Assembly (NCBI GenBank): GCA_964017065.1
Contig: OZ024783.1
Location: 9,871,367 to 9,935,366 of the forward strand
Reading direction: 5' to 3'
DNA from: Haliclona indistincta
Lineage: Eukaryota > Porifera > Demospongiae > Haplosclerida > Chalinidae
Length of the DNA stretch: 64,000 nt
The notes beneath the pieces were generated by a model, which did not search any database, was not told the origin of the DNA, and worked only from the letters and a program-made list of their open reading frames with translations. Positions 23,951 to 33,725 of this stretch are shown here, piece after piece (positions within the stretch are counted from its first letter, which is position 1; each line of letters begins with the position of its first letter). Position numbers and translations under genes: made by a program.

Positions 23951-24521
23951 TAGTCAGTTCAGGCCCATTGGTAGTTAGGTAGCTAGTTAGTAATACTAGT
24001 ATAGTGAACAAAGACTTACTAGTAAGCTTCAAGCTTCAGTGCAGTAAAGAAGGAGGATGCTACTGATAATATCAAGTTGACCTAATCTCCTTTAACACTC
24101 TCATGTGTGTGCTTTGCAATTGGCTCCCAATTCAGTATTGTCAATGATAATCGCAAACAGACACCAGCTCCTGATTACGAAGAAGATATGTAAGTTGACG
24201 ACAAGGAGGAGAACCAGTCAGGTGAAGAAAGGGACACTACATGATCATGGCTGAAACCAGCAAAATAAGATTATGTACAATCATTCAATGTTCACATTAA
24301 TTTTTAAAGTTATCATTGCATGAATATGTGGTGTCTTTTACTAATATTTACAGTGTAGAAGAGAGTGAAGGAATAGTGATTCCTTCACTATTCATGGTGT
24401 TAAATATACATACTGTTATGATCACATTATTATTATCACTTCTTGCATGTAAATCATTTATACAATTGGTCCGCTACTATTTTAAGCAGATTGACGTGCA
24501 GTCGTTCTTGAGCCAGTGAAT

Positions 24522-24759
24522 CTGCCAAGATCCCTTAGAGCACTTCTTTGGTATGCAACGACAGCGTGGTAAAGTTCATGATATTCCATTTGCAAATGAA
24601 ATTCTGAAGAACACACAAGCTCTGCGTGTTGTTGGAGGTCTCCACATGACTGGCGTTAAAAGAGGAAATTGTCGTGATGGAGTTGCTGAAGGGTCAAATA
24701 TCGATATAAAAGCCCCACTACCAAAGCATCAGAGATCTCAGAAAAGAAAGGAATCTTAG
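24522..24759 (+). pseudogene. P-element/THAP9-like transposase C-terminal fragment
   Basis: The frame reads DPLEHFFGMQRQRG, then ILKNTQALRVV, then KRGNCRDG. This resembles the conserved DPLE-FFG-QR-GG ... NT-LR end of P-type (THAP9-like) transposases. The catalytic core is not seen upstream, so it is a fragment. About 80 bp of it are repeated downstream. Confidence 0.5.
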
Positions 24760-24920
24760 TGACAATAACAATTAATTTTATTCTTGTATCACAGTGAACT
24801 CATGAATTATTTTTAATAAATTATATCTAAGTAGAATATGTTGGAGGTCTAAACATGACAGGCGTTAAAAGAGGAAATTGTCGTGATGGAGTTGCTGAAG
24901 GGTCGAATATCGAGCTTTAA
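24631..24920 (+). repeat. Direct repeat of about 80 bp
   Basis: 24631-24711 and 24840-24919 share long near-identical stretches such as GGCGTTAAAAGAGGAAATTG. The second copy lacks the rest of the transposase ORF, so a partial duplication. Confidence 0.75.
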
Positions 24921-25722
24921 AAATGCTATTTTGAAGCATCGTAAAACTCATGAAAAATATGATGACAAACTCTTAAGTGACCGCTGATATAGCAAAAAAC
25001 TTGGGTGTCTCTGTACTCTGATGGGATTTGCTAAGGCTTCCAAGTTTTCATCATGGACATTCTTTTTATCACGTGTTACACTACTTCTCGATAAAAACAA
25101 TAAAATGACTTTTATGTTTGAAGTATTGAAGTATTCGGTTAAAGAGGACCATAGGAAAGACAAAAAGCTAGTACCGAGTTTCATTATTCACAAAAGACCA
25201 TTTTCCTGTTGAATCATAGAACTGTTTATCCATCGCATTTTATCACATTTTCCTTTATCATGTTGGCCCCAGGTCAAGGTGAGATACTATATTACCCTCC
25301 CGGGATAGGAAACAGATCACGGGCGCCCATTACATTTGGTCTCGGACGCACCACGTCCTGCGAATCACACCTTTCAATGCGTGAAATTTTTTCGAGAGAG
25401 AAGAGCAGCAAGAAATTGTCAGGAATTCACGAACGGTGAGCAATCAACAATGCTCATGAGTGCTCAAACACGACTTTGAATTAACATGACAAGTAAATAT
25501 TATGTCATTTAATAAGTATCACGTTTAAATGGAGTTAATGTAAACCCGGGACTTCGCCTGTTGGGGCATGGGGGATTTGGAGCATGCGCAGTAGGTTAGC
25601 ACATGCAACGTAGTCCACGCCAAAAAGCTAGCAGCAGCAAGCATCCTCTACGCTCGCAGTGACCAGACCAGCTAACTAGCCTCGCACCTCGGAGTTAACT
25701 CTGCTTCTCCTGTCCCTCTGCC
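24921..25722. other. Mostly noncoding
   Basis: A 63-codon open frame at 25021-25212 is not recognisable. The last 150 bp before 25723 are GC-richer and may be the leader of the next ORF. Confidence 0.3.
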
Positions 25723-26121
25723 ATGAGCTACAACCCCTACTACTCGATGCCGGGCCCATCTCACGAAGACCCATCCATGTACTGGTTCCGTCGCCTGGAT
25801 CCTTCCCAACTAGACGTAGACACTGCCGTGGAGAGAGCACTGGACGCAGCACTTGCCCGCCTTGCTGAGCAAGTGACAAGGGCGGCTGAAGTCGCTCGAA
25901 CGAGGCACACCACTACCGACTCGGGGCAGCAGTCCGACCAAGGACAGCGGACCGACCAAGAGCAGCAGTCCAACCAATCTCAACCACAGCACGAGCCTAT
26001 TCAAGGTACTAAGCACACACCGCTACATAAGCACTCCTCAAACCGGCGACTACATGGGCGGGGGACGGATCGGACCCCCGGGCATGCGACGGCGCCTCAC
26101 TCACAAACGACACGACGATAG
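25723..26121 (+). CDS. Gag-like ORF, Gln-rich C-terminal half
   Basis: 132 codons. It has an N-terminal helix-forming segment (AVERALDAALARLAEQV), then a low-complexity Gln/Thr/Asp region and a basic tail. Composition is GC-rich compared with its surroundings. This layout fits the first ORF of a DIRS/Ngaro-like retroelement; compare the ORF at 56547. No zinc finger is visible and no enzyme follows, so the identity is tentative. Confidence 0.3.
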   Translation: MSYNPYYSMPGPSHEDPSMYWFRRLDPSQLDVDTAVERALDAALARLAEQVTRAAEVARTRHTTTDSGQQSDQGQRTDQEQQSNQSQPQHEPIQGTKHTPLHKHSSNRRLHGRGTDRTPGHATAPHSQTTRR

Positions 26122-26620
26122 TAAGAGCAGCATACTGGGTGCGCCATAGCGCGGAAGGTCGCGACAGAATATATGTGCCTCACTGACACCAACACAAACA
26201 ATGACTATTGTAAGCGCAGTCAGTCTTTGATGGCCGCGCCCGGGTGTGCCTTGCTGGAGTCCGTCCGCGCCCGCGCGTCTGACGCGCTTAATTAGGTCAA
26301 TAGCCGCTAAACAGCAGTCCCCCCAGATTAGCCATCTACCCCCCTCATGAGCTACTCACCAACTTGCGCTGCAGCTCTCCATGGGCATGCTGCCCGCCTA
26401 GTGCGCTAGGGGTCGGATCGCTCTATCCCCTCACTGCCTATAAGCGCTATAACCAGAGCATCTTGTCGCGCTCATTCTAGTTCACCCCCTGCGGCACAAA
26501 GGAAACAGCAGGCATGGCAGGGGCTTGCTCCGCTAATGCACCCACAAGTGGTAGCCACATACGCCTGACCTCGACTCAAAACTAATTCATTCCGAGAAAA
26601 ATAAACTTACAGTTAAACTT
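26122..26620. other. No gene seen
   Basis: GC-rich DNA following the gag-like ORF. No reverse transcriptase or recombinase motif is visible. Confidence 0.35.
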
Positions 26621-27290
26621 ATGAACATCTTCAAACAGGAGGGTGGAGTAGACTGTGCTCTGTTTGCAATGGCTGTTATTACTTCTCTAGCCCTCGGTAA
26701 TGATCCACTTCAGGAAGTTTACCTTGCCCAATACCTTGGGACCTGAGCTGTTATACGACGCCTATTCTGGCCAACTATTTAGACAATTTGACCAGCTACG
26801 ATGGAGCATCACACTCTCTGCCTGAACCCAAACAAATAGCAATAGACATCGCCAAATTCATGGTGTTTGCAGACAACAAACAGGCACGATGGTCTGCTTA
26901 GACCGAAATTAAGACTTTAAAACTATATGACAAAGTTCACACAAGCAGCAATGGAGCCAGACGGCCAAATGACAAAGACTGACAATCTTATCAGAGCACT
27001 TCAGTACACATCAAGAGAGCTCAGGTCACAATACCTGAACATCAAGCCTTATCTGAGAACAAGACGAACGCCACGTAATGCCATCACAGACACAATGACC
27101 TTCACTATACATAACTGCTATTGCAGAATGAAGGACGATGGACGATGGAGAAACTGATAGAGTGTTCTAAATGTAACGAGTGGTATCATCACAGCTGCGT
27201 AAAGAAACGAGTAAAGAAAAAAGAAATTTGGTACTGTAATTACTATAAAGTTGACATTGACTCTTTCATTACTCATTGCACATGTATGTC
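26621..27290 (+). pseudogene. Ulp1-like protease tail plus PHD finger, broken
   Basis: 26621-26746 reads QEGGVDCALFAMAVITSLAL, the conserved Cys block (GGVDC-LF) of C48/Ulp1-like proteases found in animal transposons, then stops. Downstream, NCYCRMKDDGRW in one frame and LIECSKCNEWYHHSC...WYC in another make a PHD finger split by a frameshift near 27150. The His that normally precedes this Cys block lies in missing upstream sequence. Confidence 0.55.
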
Positions 27291-27364
27291 CCACCTATCA
27301 TTGTACTACAAAAAGAATTATGATTACGAGTTCTAGTAAGCTATTATACATTGTAGGAAATATA

Positions 27365-27556
27365 TCCAAATACGACAGACGGCTGAGGTATAAAAAGAGG
27401 GAAATTAGGCCATCCAAATACGACAGACGGCTGAGGTATAAAAAGAGGGAAATTAGGCCATCCAAATACGACAGACAGCTGAGGTATAAAAAGAGGGAAA
27501 TTAGGCCATCCAAATACGACAGACGGCTGAGGTATAAGAAGAGGGAAATTAGGCCA
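27365..27556 (+). repeat. Four 48-bp tandem units, 16 codons each
   Basis: Units of 48 bp start at 27365, 27413, 27461 and 27509 and are nearly identical. In the plus frame each encodes KYDRRLRYKKREIRPS, a strongly basic 16-mer. The unit length keeps the frame, but no gene is visible around it apart from the PHD remnant just upstream. Confidence 0.85.
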
Positions 27557-28128
27557 CTGCTGCATGCATAGTGGTATCATAGACTACAGCTGCTGTATAG
27601 TGAAGCTGTACAGTCTATGTGGCATATACGAGCATGACATGAGAAAATAGACACCAAAAATCACTAGAAGACACCCAGGTAGAAATCAGAAATCGCGATC
27701 ACACAGCTCAACTGGCCAGGTGTCGGACTCCTAGCGTTCTCTGCTGCTTTCATGGATCCACCCCCGAGCTCCGCCCACAGAATTCATCCATGGACGGAAT
27801 ACAGAATCCATAGCAGAAAATGAAATACAAGCTGGAATACAGGAATCCATAGAATATAAGCCAGAATACATGTGTTATGGAATCCTGTACGCCCAACTGG
27901 CCAGGTGACAGACCCTTCACTGCACCCGTGAACAAAGACCACACCAACTCCAAAAATTCAATTCTGGAAGAAATTATGCTATTCTAGATTTCCATCTGCC
28001 ATTTGGTGTGAACAGTGCACCTGCTAGCTATGTTCACAAGTAAACAACACATTACTCATTGCCACACCTACTTATTTGTTATTATTTTAATGCATAACCA
28101 CTTTTATCAAGAAAGTATTCCCCAAAGG
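27557..28128. other. Noncoding, small direct repeat
   Basis: CAACTGGCCAGGTG occurs at 27709-27722 and 27894-27907. Between them are several GGAATAC/GAATCCAT words in both orientations. No gene seen. Confidence 0.4.
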
Positions 28129-28317
28129 GGAAGGGCCACACCTGGAAATACTGCAATACCAGGGCAACCCATGGGATGGGCAAAGCAAGCTTTAGACCAC
28201 ACCCCTAGGAACAAAAATTAGGTTAATAGCTTGGGGTCAATGACCCCTGTTCGAGCTATTAAACTCGAAAGAACAGTTTATTTCTACTTGATCTTAGCCG
28301 ATAGGCCGAGAAGCGAT
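28129..28317 (-). ncRNA. U2: U2 spliceosomal snRNA (variant or pseudogene)
   Basis: The minus strand begins ATCGCTTCTCGGCC and continues with GGCTAAGATCAAG, the conserved U2 5' end and stem I. Stem IIa (TTCGAG/CTCGAA around TTTAATAG), stem IIb (GGGGTC/GACCCC), an Sm-type site (AATTTTTG), the stem III hairpin AAAGCTTGCTTT and stem-loop IV (CCTGGTATTGCAGT...CCAGG) follow in order. Length is about 189, against 187-191 in animals. The branch-site recognition segment is abnormal: between AAG and CTGTTCTT a U2 has TGTAGTAT, but here (28277-28286) it is TAGAAATAAA. U2 pairs with the intron branch point through that segment, so this is either a pseudogene or an altered U2. The paired stems and a well-placed TATA box argue against simple decay. 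Confidence 0.85.
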
Positions 28318-28341
28318 GACAAACACAGAAAACTGGTCGAC

Positions 28342-28348
28342 ATTTATA
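28342..28348 (-). promoter_or_regulatory. TATA-like box of U2 gene
   Basis: TATAAAT at -31 to -25 relative to the U2 5' end. Some snRNA genes carry a TATA element at this distance. I did not identify a proximal sequence element. Confidence 0.4.
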
Positions 28349-28645
28349 CCCGAAAGAACTCCCAGTACTAGTGGGTATCATCCGTATAAAAGATCGGGTT
28401 CACATGAATTAATTAGAAAAAGAGTTGAAAATTTGCTGTGACACAGGGGTCATTCTTGCACATTAACACCAGCATGCTGATCACTTTCTACAGGGAGGCT
28501 GTAAAACACTGAACGTGGAATACGGAATAACGGAATAAAAAGTAGATGGCTCAGATGAGGCGCCGCCCGTGGCTGGATATTCCACAGGAAATCCTGTATT
28601 CCCGTGGTATAACTGGAATACACCACAGGCGGCGTCTTTGAAACC
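28349..28645. other. Noncoding, upstream of U2
   Basis: Contains GGCGCCGCC/GGCGGCGTC and GGAATAC/GTATTCC words in opposite orientations near 28515-28640, possibly another weak foldback. No gene seen. Confidence 0.35.
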
Positions 28646-28794
28646 ATGATACAAGTATAGCTTAGAACATGCCTGCGAGAGATTTATCGTGAATACACGA
28701 AGCAATAACCAATAAACCCGAGGGTTTATTGGTTATTGCTGAGTGTATTCACGATACATCCCGACGTGGGCATGTTCTGGGCAACTTGTATCAT
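28646..28794. mobile_element. 149-bp foldback (near-complete palindrome)
   Basis: Three nested inverted blocks. ATGATACAAGT pairs with ACTTGTATCAT, and GAACATGCC with GGCATGTTC. The inner TATCGTGAATACAC and GCAATAACCAATAAACCC pair with their complements around a 3-base centre (28718-28720). No coding capacity. It looks like a foldback MITE and sits 60 bp before a strong ATG. Confidence 0.8.
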
Positions 28795-28854
28795 AGCAAC
28801 GCTAATGACGTAGTTAGCAACCGGTGACGTCAAGCAGTCAAGCACGTCGTCAAA

Positions 28855-29103
28855 ATGGCGAATCTCGACTTTGAGTATGATCCTGATCTTGACGATTTTC
28901 AGCCACCGGCCAAGAAAAGAGCTAAGAAGGTGAAAGATCGTTTTGGGAAGCCAACTTCTGAGGAAGAAATAGCCAAACTGGCGAAGGGTTTTGTGCCAGA
29001 AAACACTAAGAACAAATCTTGGGCGTTGAAAGTTTTTAACGATTGGAAGAGTCAGAGGAGTACCGAGGGTGCAAAACAGTGTCCCTTGTTTGGTCTATTC
29101 TAA
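28855..29103 (+). CDS. Short lysine-rich ORF, recombinase N-terminus-like
   Basis: 82 codons starting AAAATGGCG, a strong animal start context, with a CRE-like GTGACGTCA about 30 bp upstream. The acidic start (DFEYDPDLDDFQ) and a basic patch (KKRAKKVKDRFGK) lead to PENTKNKSWALKVFNDWKSQ. That resembles the N-terminal helical region of Crypton/QRICH1-type tyrosine-recombinase proteins. It stops soon after, so truncated or a first exon. Assignment is tentative. Confidence 0.4.
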   Translation: MANLDFEYDPDLDDFQPPAKKRAKKVKDRFGKPTSEEEIAKLAKGFVPENTKNKSWALKVFNDWKSQRSTEGAKQCPLFGLF

Positions 29104-29139
29104 TGACAAGGCTATTTCATTGTTACAGGTGCCCCTGGA

Positions 29140-30489
29140 ACAGAGAGGGACAAGAGCAACCCAGCTGTGTGAGTTCTACCGCCGAGCTCCAAGGGCAGTG
29201 TGTCATTGTCTGACTTAGTGAAAGATGCCGTCCCCAAGGATCGCCTCGACACAAAAGACAAGGCAAAAGAGCTGGTTTATGTTCGGGCGGGCTGGTTTAT
29301 GTTCAGTCCATCGAAAAGGGCGAGTTCGTCAAACTAACCAGTTTGCTTCCCAAGAATGCTACCTGGGAGGAAGAGCCCTTCACAGAGATCAGCGACAAAG
29401 TAGCGGTTCTCACATAAGGAAAAGCTTTGCCAAAGAAGAAGTCAATAGAGAACATAGAAACATGGATTGAAGCATTCTGCACATACGCTGCAGTAAGGGG
29501 GCGGAAGCACCCGGAAGACATCACGGAGCTGATGGCATACGCCGCCACCATCACTAAAGGAGCGAGGGACTATGGAGGCCGCAGTTGGCTCGCATGATTA
29601 TCGTTTCAGACAATTAGCCGCAGCAAAAGAGATGCGACGGGGCTGGAGGCAAAAGGACATGGCCCTTTGGAATGATACCTTCCTCCGGCCCAAGCCCCAC
29701 CAGTACCAGAGTGACAAAGAAGGAACAGGGGAGCGTAGCAATACCTCCCATTGGCAAAATTGTGGAAGTGATAGTACGCAGTCATCCACAGTGAAAGACA
29801 GAAGAAAGGTGTCGCATGGAAGGGTCAGATCTGTTACCCGTTCAGCTACGGAGGAAAGTGCACCAGACCCAAATGCGAATATCGGCATATCTGCTACGAC
29901 TGTGGAGGCGACCACTCCCAGTCGGCCTGCCCCAAGAAAGACATCCCTCCATTTCCCTAGGAAATGTTGAATTTGGGTCCGACTGGCTACACACAAATCA
30001 CTCATAATCCATATCACTTATCATATATCATCGCCATGGTCGACAACCCGGCAGCAGTTGGCTGCTCGGGTTAACAGACCAGTTCATCTACCAATGTCAT
30101 ATCATTCATTGTATACCTGCTTTGTGTTAAGTGAAATGACATTGTGGGTAATTGAAAGTTGGTTTTCATTCATTATAGATATCGTATGGAATGAACCTGA
30201 GTGGAATGGAAATATTAAGGAGAGTACATACCGCTATACGGGAGACCTGCTCCAGCTGGAGCAATGCTGCAACGAAAACCGGCTTCCACTGGCATGTACG
30301 ACAATAATCTCTCCGCTGTACAAGAAAGCATCGGAATGGTCTCAATGTTTAGTTAGCCATCCTGACGCAGCCTTCGCTGCGTATGTAACGACCGGAATCA
30401 CCAACGGATTTCGAATCAGTCTGTCTAAAAATTTAACATTTTTGAGAGTTAAAAAAACCCTTCTGCATCATGCAGCCAGATACCCATAG
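29140..30489 (+). pseudogene. DIRS/Ngaro-like retroelement, 5' part
   Basis: A gag-like ORF in several frames. An N-terminal segment (IENIETWIEAFCTYAAVRG, then ELMAYAATITKGARDYGG) resembles ORF1 of tyrosine-recombinase retroelements. Near 29820-29960 a CCCH finger (C-x7-C-x4-C-x3-H) is followed by CYDCGGDHSQSAC. From 30058 a second ORF ends VSHPDAAFAAYVTTGITNGF, resembling the start of the DIRS ORF2 (HPD--F--Y---G---GFRIG). It stops at 30489, before any reverse transcriptase active site. At least three frame changes show it is dead. Confidence 0.6.
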
Positions 30490-30579
30490 TTTATTGTGTA
30501 ATTGAGCTGAAGCTGTAGCTTTAACACTAGATTTATAACAAGGCATTTTTCAAGTGATTTGCAAATCGCTCTGGAGTCA

Positions 30580-30587
30580 TGACGTCA
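30580..30587 (+). promoter_or_regulatory. CRE site upstream of HIRAN gene
   Basis: TGACGTCA inside ATGACGTCAT, 83 bp before the ATG at 30670. A full palindromic CRE/ATF site in the expected promoter zone. Confidence 0.4.
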
Positions 30588-30669
30588 TACATTGAATGTT
30601 GTTTATATGCCGACGTTTTAGTATGTCATGAACCGCAACGCGGCGCTATTGCGCACAACTACAGCCAAA

Positions 30670-31119
30670 ATGGCAGATCGCCGAGTCTTAGCTTCCTTCC
30701 AGTCACAGGCACGAGGGATCAAGTTTTATCAAGTGTCTACACAATCTATTCGCGTGGGAGACCAACTTTCTTTACACTTGGATCCGACCAATGCTTGGGA
30801 CAGCAACTACATTAGTTTGTGGACGCATTCTTCACCGCCTAGGATGTTTGGTAATCTCGCGAGGGAGACAGCATCTATCTTAGCACCTCTTCTGAGATCA
30901 GGACTTGCAGCAACTGGGTAAGTAACGATACCGTACTTTATCATTCTTGACAATCTATTATTACTATGTAGCAGCGTGGTTTCTATGCCTTATTCTCGCT
31001 CGAAGAGTAGGTGGCACGGTCACCGAGTGTGTAATGTGACTATAACAGTGGAGGGGCCTGTTCACCGAATGGAGGAGATACAGAAGGTTCTATGCAGTCT
31101 AGATAGTTTTTCATCATAA
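30670..31119 (+). CDS. Small HIRAN-domain protein, two exons
   Basis: Exon 1 is 30670-30917 (start AAAATGGCA; donor GG|GTAAGT). Exon 2 is 30975-31119 (acceptor TAGCAG|C; stop TAA 31117-31119). The phases match, giving about 130 residues. The core reads ARGIKFYQVSTQSIRVGDQL, then DPTNAWDSNYISL, then FGNLARETASILAPLL, then CNVTITVEG. This is the pattern of the HIRAN domain (G-x-x-Y, D-P-x-N-x-x-D-x-N, G-x-L-x-x-E), which binds single-stranded 3' DNA ends in HLTF. Here the domain stands alone, without helicase or RING. An upstream in-frame ATG at 30628 is possible. Likely a host gene; function inferred only from the domain. Confidence 0.65.
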
Positions 31120-31121
31120 AT

Positions 31122-31127
31122 AATAAA
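31122..31127 (+). terminator. Poly(A) signal AATAAA
   Basis: AATAAA three bases after the HIRAN stop codon. Plausible but very close to the stop. Confidence 0.35.
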
Positions 31128-31130
31128 GAA

Positions 31131-31622
31131 GTGTACAAGTACGATGCTGATGACGAATCTGAAAAGAAATCAATACTGAAACTTGATGCCAACTCTGCTC
31201 ACTGTAGCAATTCTGTTGCTGACTGTATTCTAATTGATTTTGACTCTGAAACCAGTATTGACTCTGATGTGATAGTCGTTAATAGTGATACTACAACTTT
31301 TTACAAAGACAAGTTAACTCCACCAGTACTAACCCATGGACCTGTACGTAAAAGACGACGTTGCCTCAAGAATATGCAGTTACACCAAGATCATTCACTG
31401 TCTACTGATGACACCACACCCATTCTCTGTACTAGTAGACCACGGTCCGCTGAAAACAACACACCGATACATCAAACTAAAGATTCATCCAGTGACAACA
31501 CCACACCTTTAGTAACTCCACCTGTACTAACTTCACCAGTACGTGTATTTAAAAGACGACTTACAAAACAACCGAGAAAACTATTTATGACGGATAAGTT
31601 TATTGATATAAAACGCCTGTGA
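31131..31622 (+). CDS. Unrecognised Ser/Thr-rich ORF without ATG
   Basis: A 163-codon open frame starting at GTG. It has an acidic first half (CILIDFDSETSIDSDV) and three spaced repeats of the form L/VTPPVLT...PVR-x-x-RR followed by a basic patch. The nearby in-frame codons offer no good start, so it may be a terminal exon. Family unknown. Confidence 0.3.
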   Translation: MYKYDADDESEKKSILKLDANSAHCSNSVADCILIDFDSETSIDSDVIVVNSDTTTFYKDKLTPPVLTHGPVRKRRRCLKNMQLHQDHSLSTDDTTPILCTSRPRSAENNTPIHQTKDSSSDNTTPLVTPPVLTSPVRVFKRRLTKQPRKLFMTDKFIDIKRL

Positions 31623-31738
31623 CTGTGAACTTATATTGTTTTTGCTGCATGCACGAACTGGCGATCCTGTTTAGCAAAGACATCGTCACTTATAACTTTA
31701 CTCACACGTGTTTGTGTTTGTCATGATTTATGTGCTTA

Positions 31739-33516
31739 TTATTCTGTAACTATACGATGTGATTTATATGTCTTTACTATTTTATCTACTGTGTCACAAG
31801 AGTGTCCTGCTCTATACGCTGTCTCATAGTCGTTCGACTTAATGAAAAACCTTGCTATCATATCAAGGGTGATTGTTTCGAAGGCTTCTGGAATTATTTT
31901 TCTAAGTCTGATGATAGCACTGTGCCCTGGTAAACTTTTTAGCATGGCACCAGCACCTCTCTATTGGGTTAAGTTCACAATGGAACTTGGGCAAGTACAA
32001 GCATTCATGCCCTCGTCCCTCTACCTCCTGCTTCAATATAGAGATCTGCTCTGCAAAATCCTACAGTATAGATGTATGTGCATAGTTAGTATACCATTAC
32101 ATTGCGTGTCGTACCTCATATCCTCGCAACACTTCTCTTAGCTTATCTGCGTTCATGCCTTGTGTATTCACACCCCTTTCTTCTAATACACTTCTCATAC
32201 CCTTCTATTTCCCTTCATCCGTTACCATACGTTGCACTGACCCATTCCACACAGAGTCTCTCATGAATGGCTGCTTGCCACCGTCTTTTACATTCATATA
32301 GTCTGGATTCAGAGCATCTTCTGGTCTCTTCATGTGAGAAGGCACATGATCAAATATAAATATACCCTTGGCCATCGGGTACTTTCTCTCAAAGATAGTG
32401 GTAGCTTTATGGACCTGCTCAATGAACATCACATTTGTGAAGTACCCATCAGATTGGTGTTCCTGCAAGAGACGAGCCTTTTCATTACCATGCTCCAAGA
32501 AACCACTCACCTCGTCGACAAAGTCAGACACCATCACCGCCTGCCCGAGTGACTTCTGCTTCAGTGCCTGTTTAGTGTCATCTGTCCAGTGAAATGCTTG
32601 ATCGGCATTGGCATAAAATGTCGATTCGTCATGGAACACTCTGATCACTGGAGACAAAGATGGATTTGGAGCTGGAGAATGTGATGTCCACATCTGTGAC
32701 TGTATGATTCGAGCTTCTCTAGATACGCTTTTCTTTCTCTTACCACATCATCCCTTTCATGTCCATCAAAGTACACTCCTTTACTAAACTGCTTGTAAGA
32801 GAAGCCCATGTCATGCAGCCACAGAGATGCAGTGGCTTTGCAGATATCGACACTCTTCTGCTCTTTCACCCAAACCACAAACTGGCTGAGTGTGAGGTTG
32901 GGCGAACCTTTGACATACCCATTTTCCATGACATACTTCTTTGCCTCCTTTCGAAAGTTCTCATCTGATAGTAACGACTTGCTTTTGGGAAAGCATCCTC
33001 TTTCAGATTTGAGCTCCAATGCTAACCTCTCATCAGTAACATCATCGATATTGGAAACAGTAGCGAAGTAGCCAGAAAAAGTATCTCTAGCCCATTTTCG
33101 AATGGTATGTGAGTTAAAGGTAGTACATGCTGCTGCTATATCACAGGCATCCAAGATTTTGCTACCTTTTAACACACAATTTAACCTGCAAAAATCTGCA
33201 GTGCAGTGGCCTTTTGGATGGCAAATGATGTGTTGCGCTCAATGTAATCTTGGATACAGCGAAAACCCTCCTTTAGAACCTTAGGCCTCTTGTCAATGCA
33301 TTGCTTGAGAGTGATGTCGATCTCTGAGGTATATTCATTAATGCTAGCCTGTCTATATACTCCACCTCTGTTTGCTTTCATCTTCAGCTGATCACTAATC
33401 TCATTCTTAGCCTTTTCTGCACAAAATCTCTTTGAAGGTGAAGTAGTAGGAATGTTAGTTGTATCTGCTAAGAAAGCTTTAAGCCCAGGTACTCGATAGC
33501 CTCGTCCGCAAAACAC
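31739..33516 (-). pseudogene. IS630/Tc1-type DDE transposase, frameshifted
   Basis: Reads across four frames from 33516. An N-terminal helical part comes first. The HTH-like part has FNSHTIRKWARDTFSGYF. A VIRVFHDESTFYANAD block (first Asp) is followed by GIFIFDHVPSHMKRPEDAL (second Asp). Between 32000 and 31930 comes PKFHCELNPIERCW (the Glu), and then the tail DYETAYRAG...IVKTYKSHR. The order and motifs identify a DDE transposase of the IS630/Tc1 superfamily, of a long form found in invertebrate genomes. At least three frameshifts make it inactive. Confidence 0.7.
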
Positions 33517-33725
33517 AAATTAACTGTGACATCACAATAAAATGGCGATTTTACATTAGCGTCAATGGGAAAAGTCTGGAAATGCATCTTGCGCCTTGTT
33601 ATACTCGGTGGCTGTCAGTGAATCTGCATAAATGTAAGCAACAATAGCATACACAAAGTTTGGTGGCTATACTGTTTATACAATCCTAGGAATAAAAAGT
33701 GGCTCCTCTAGATTAAAAGCACTGT

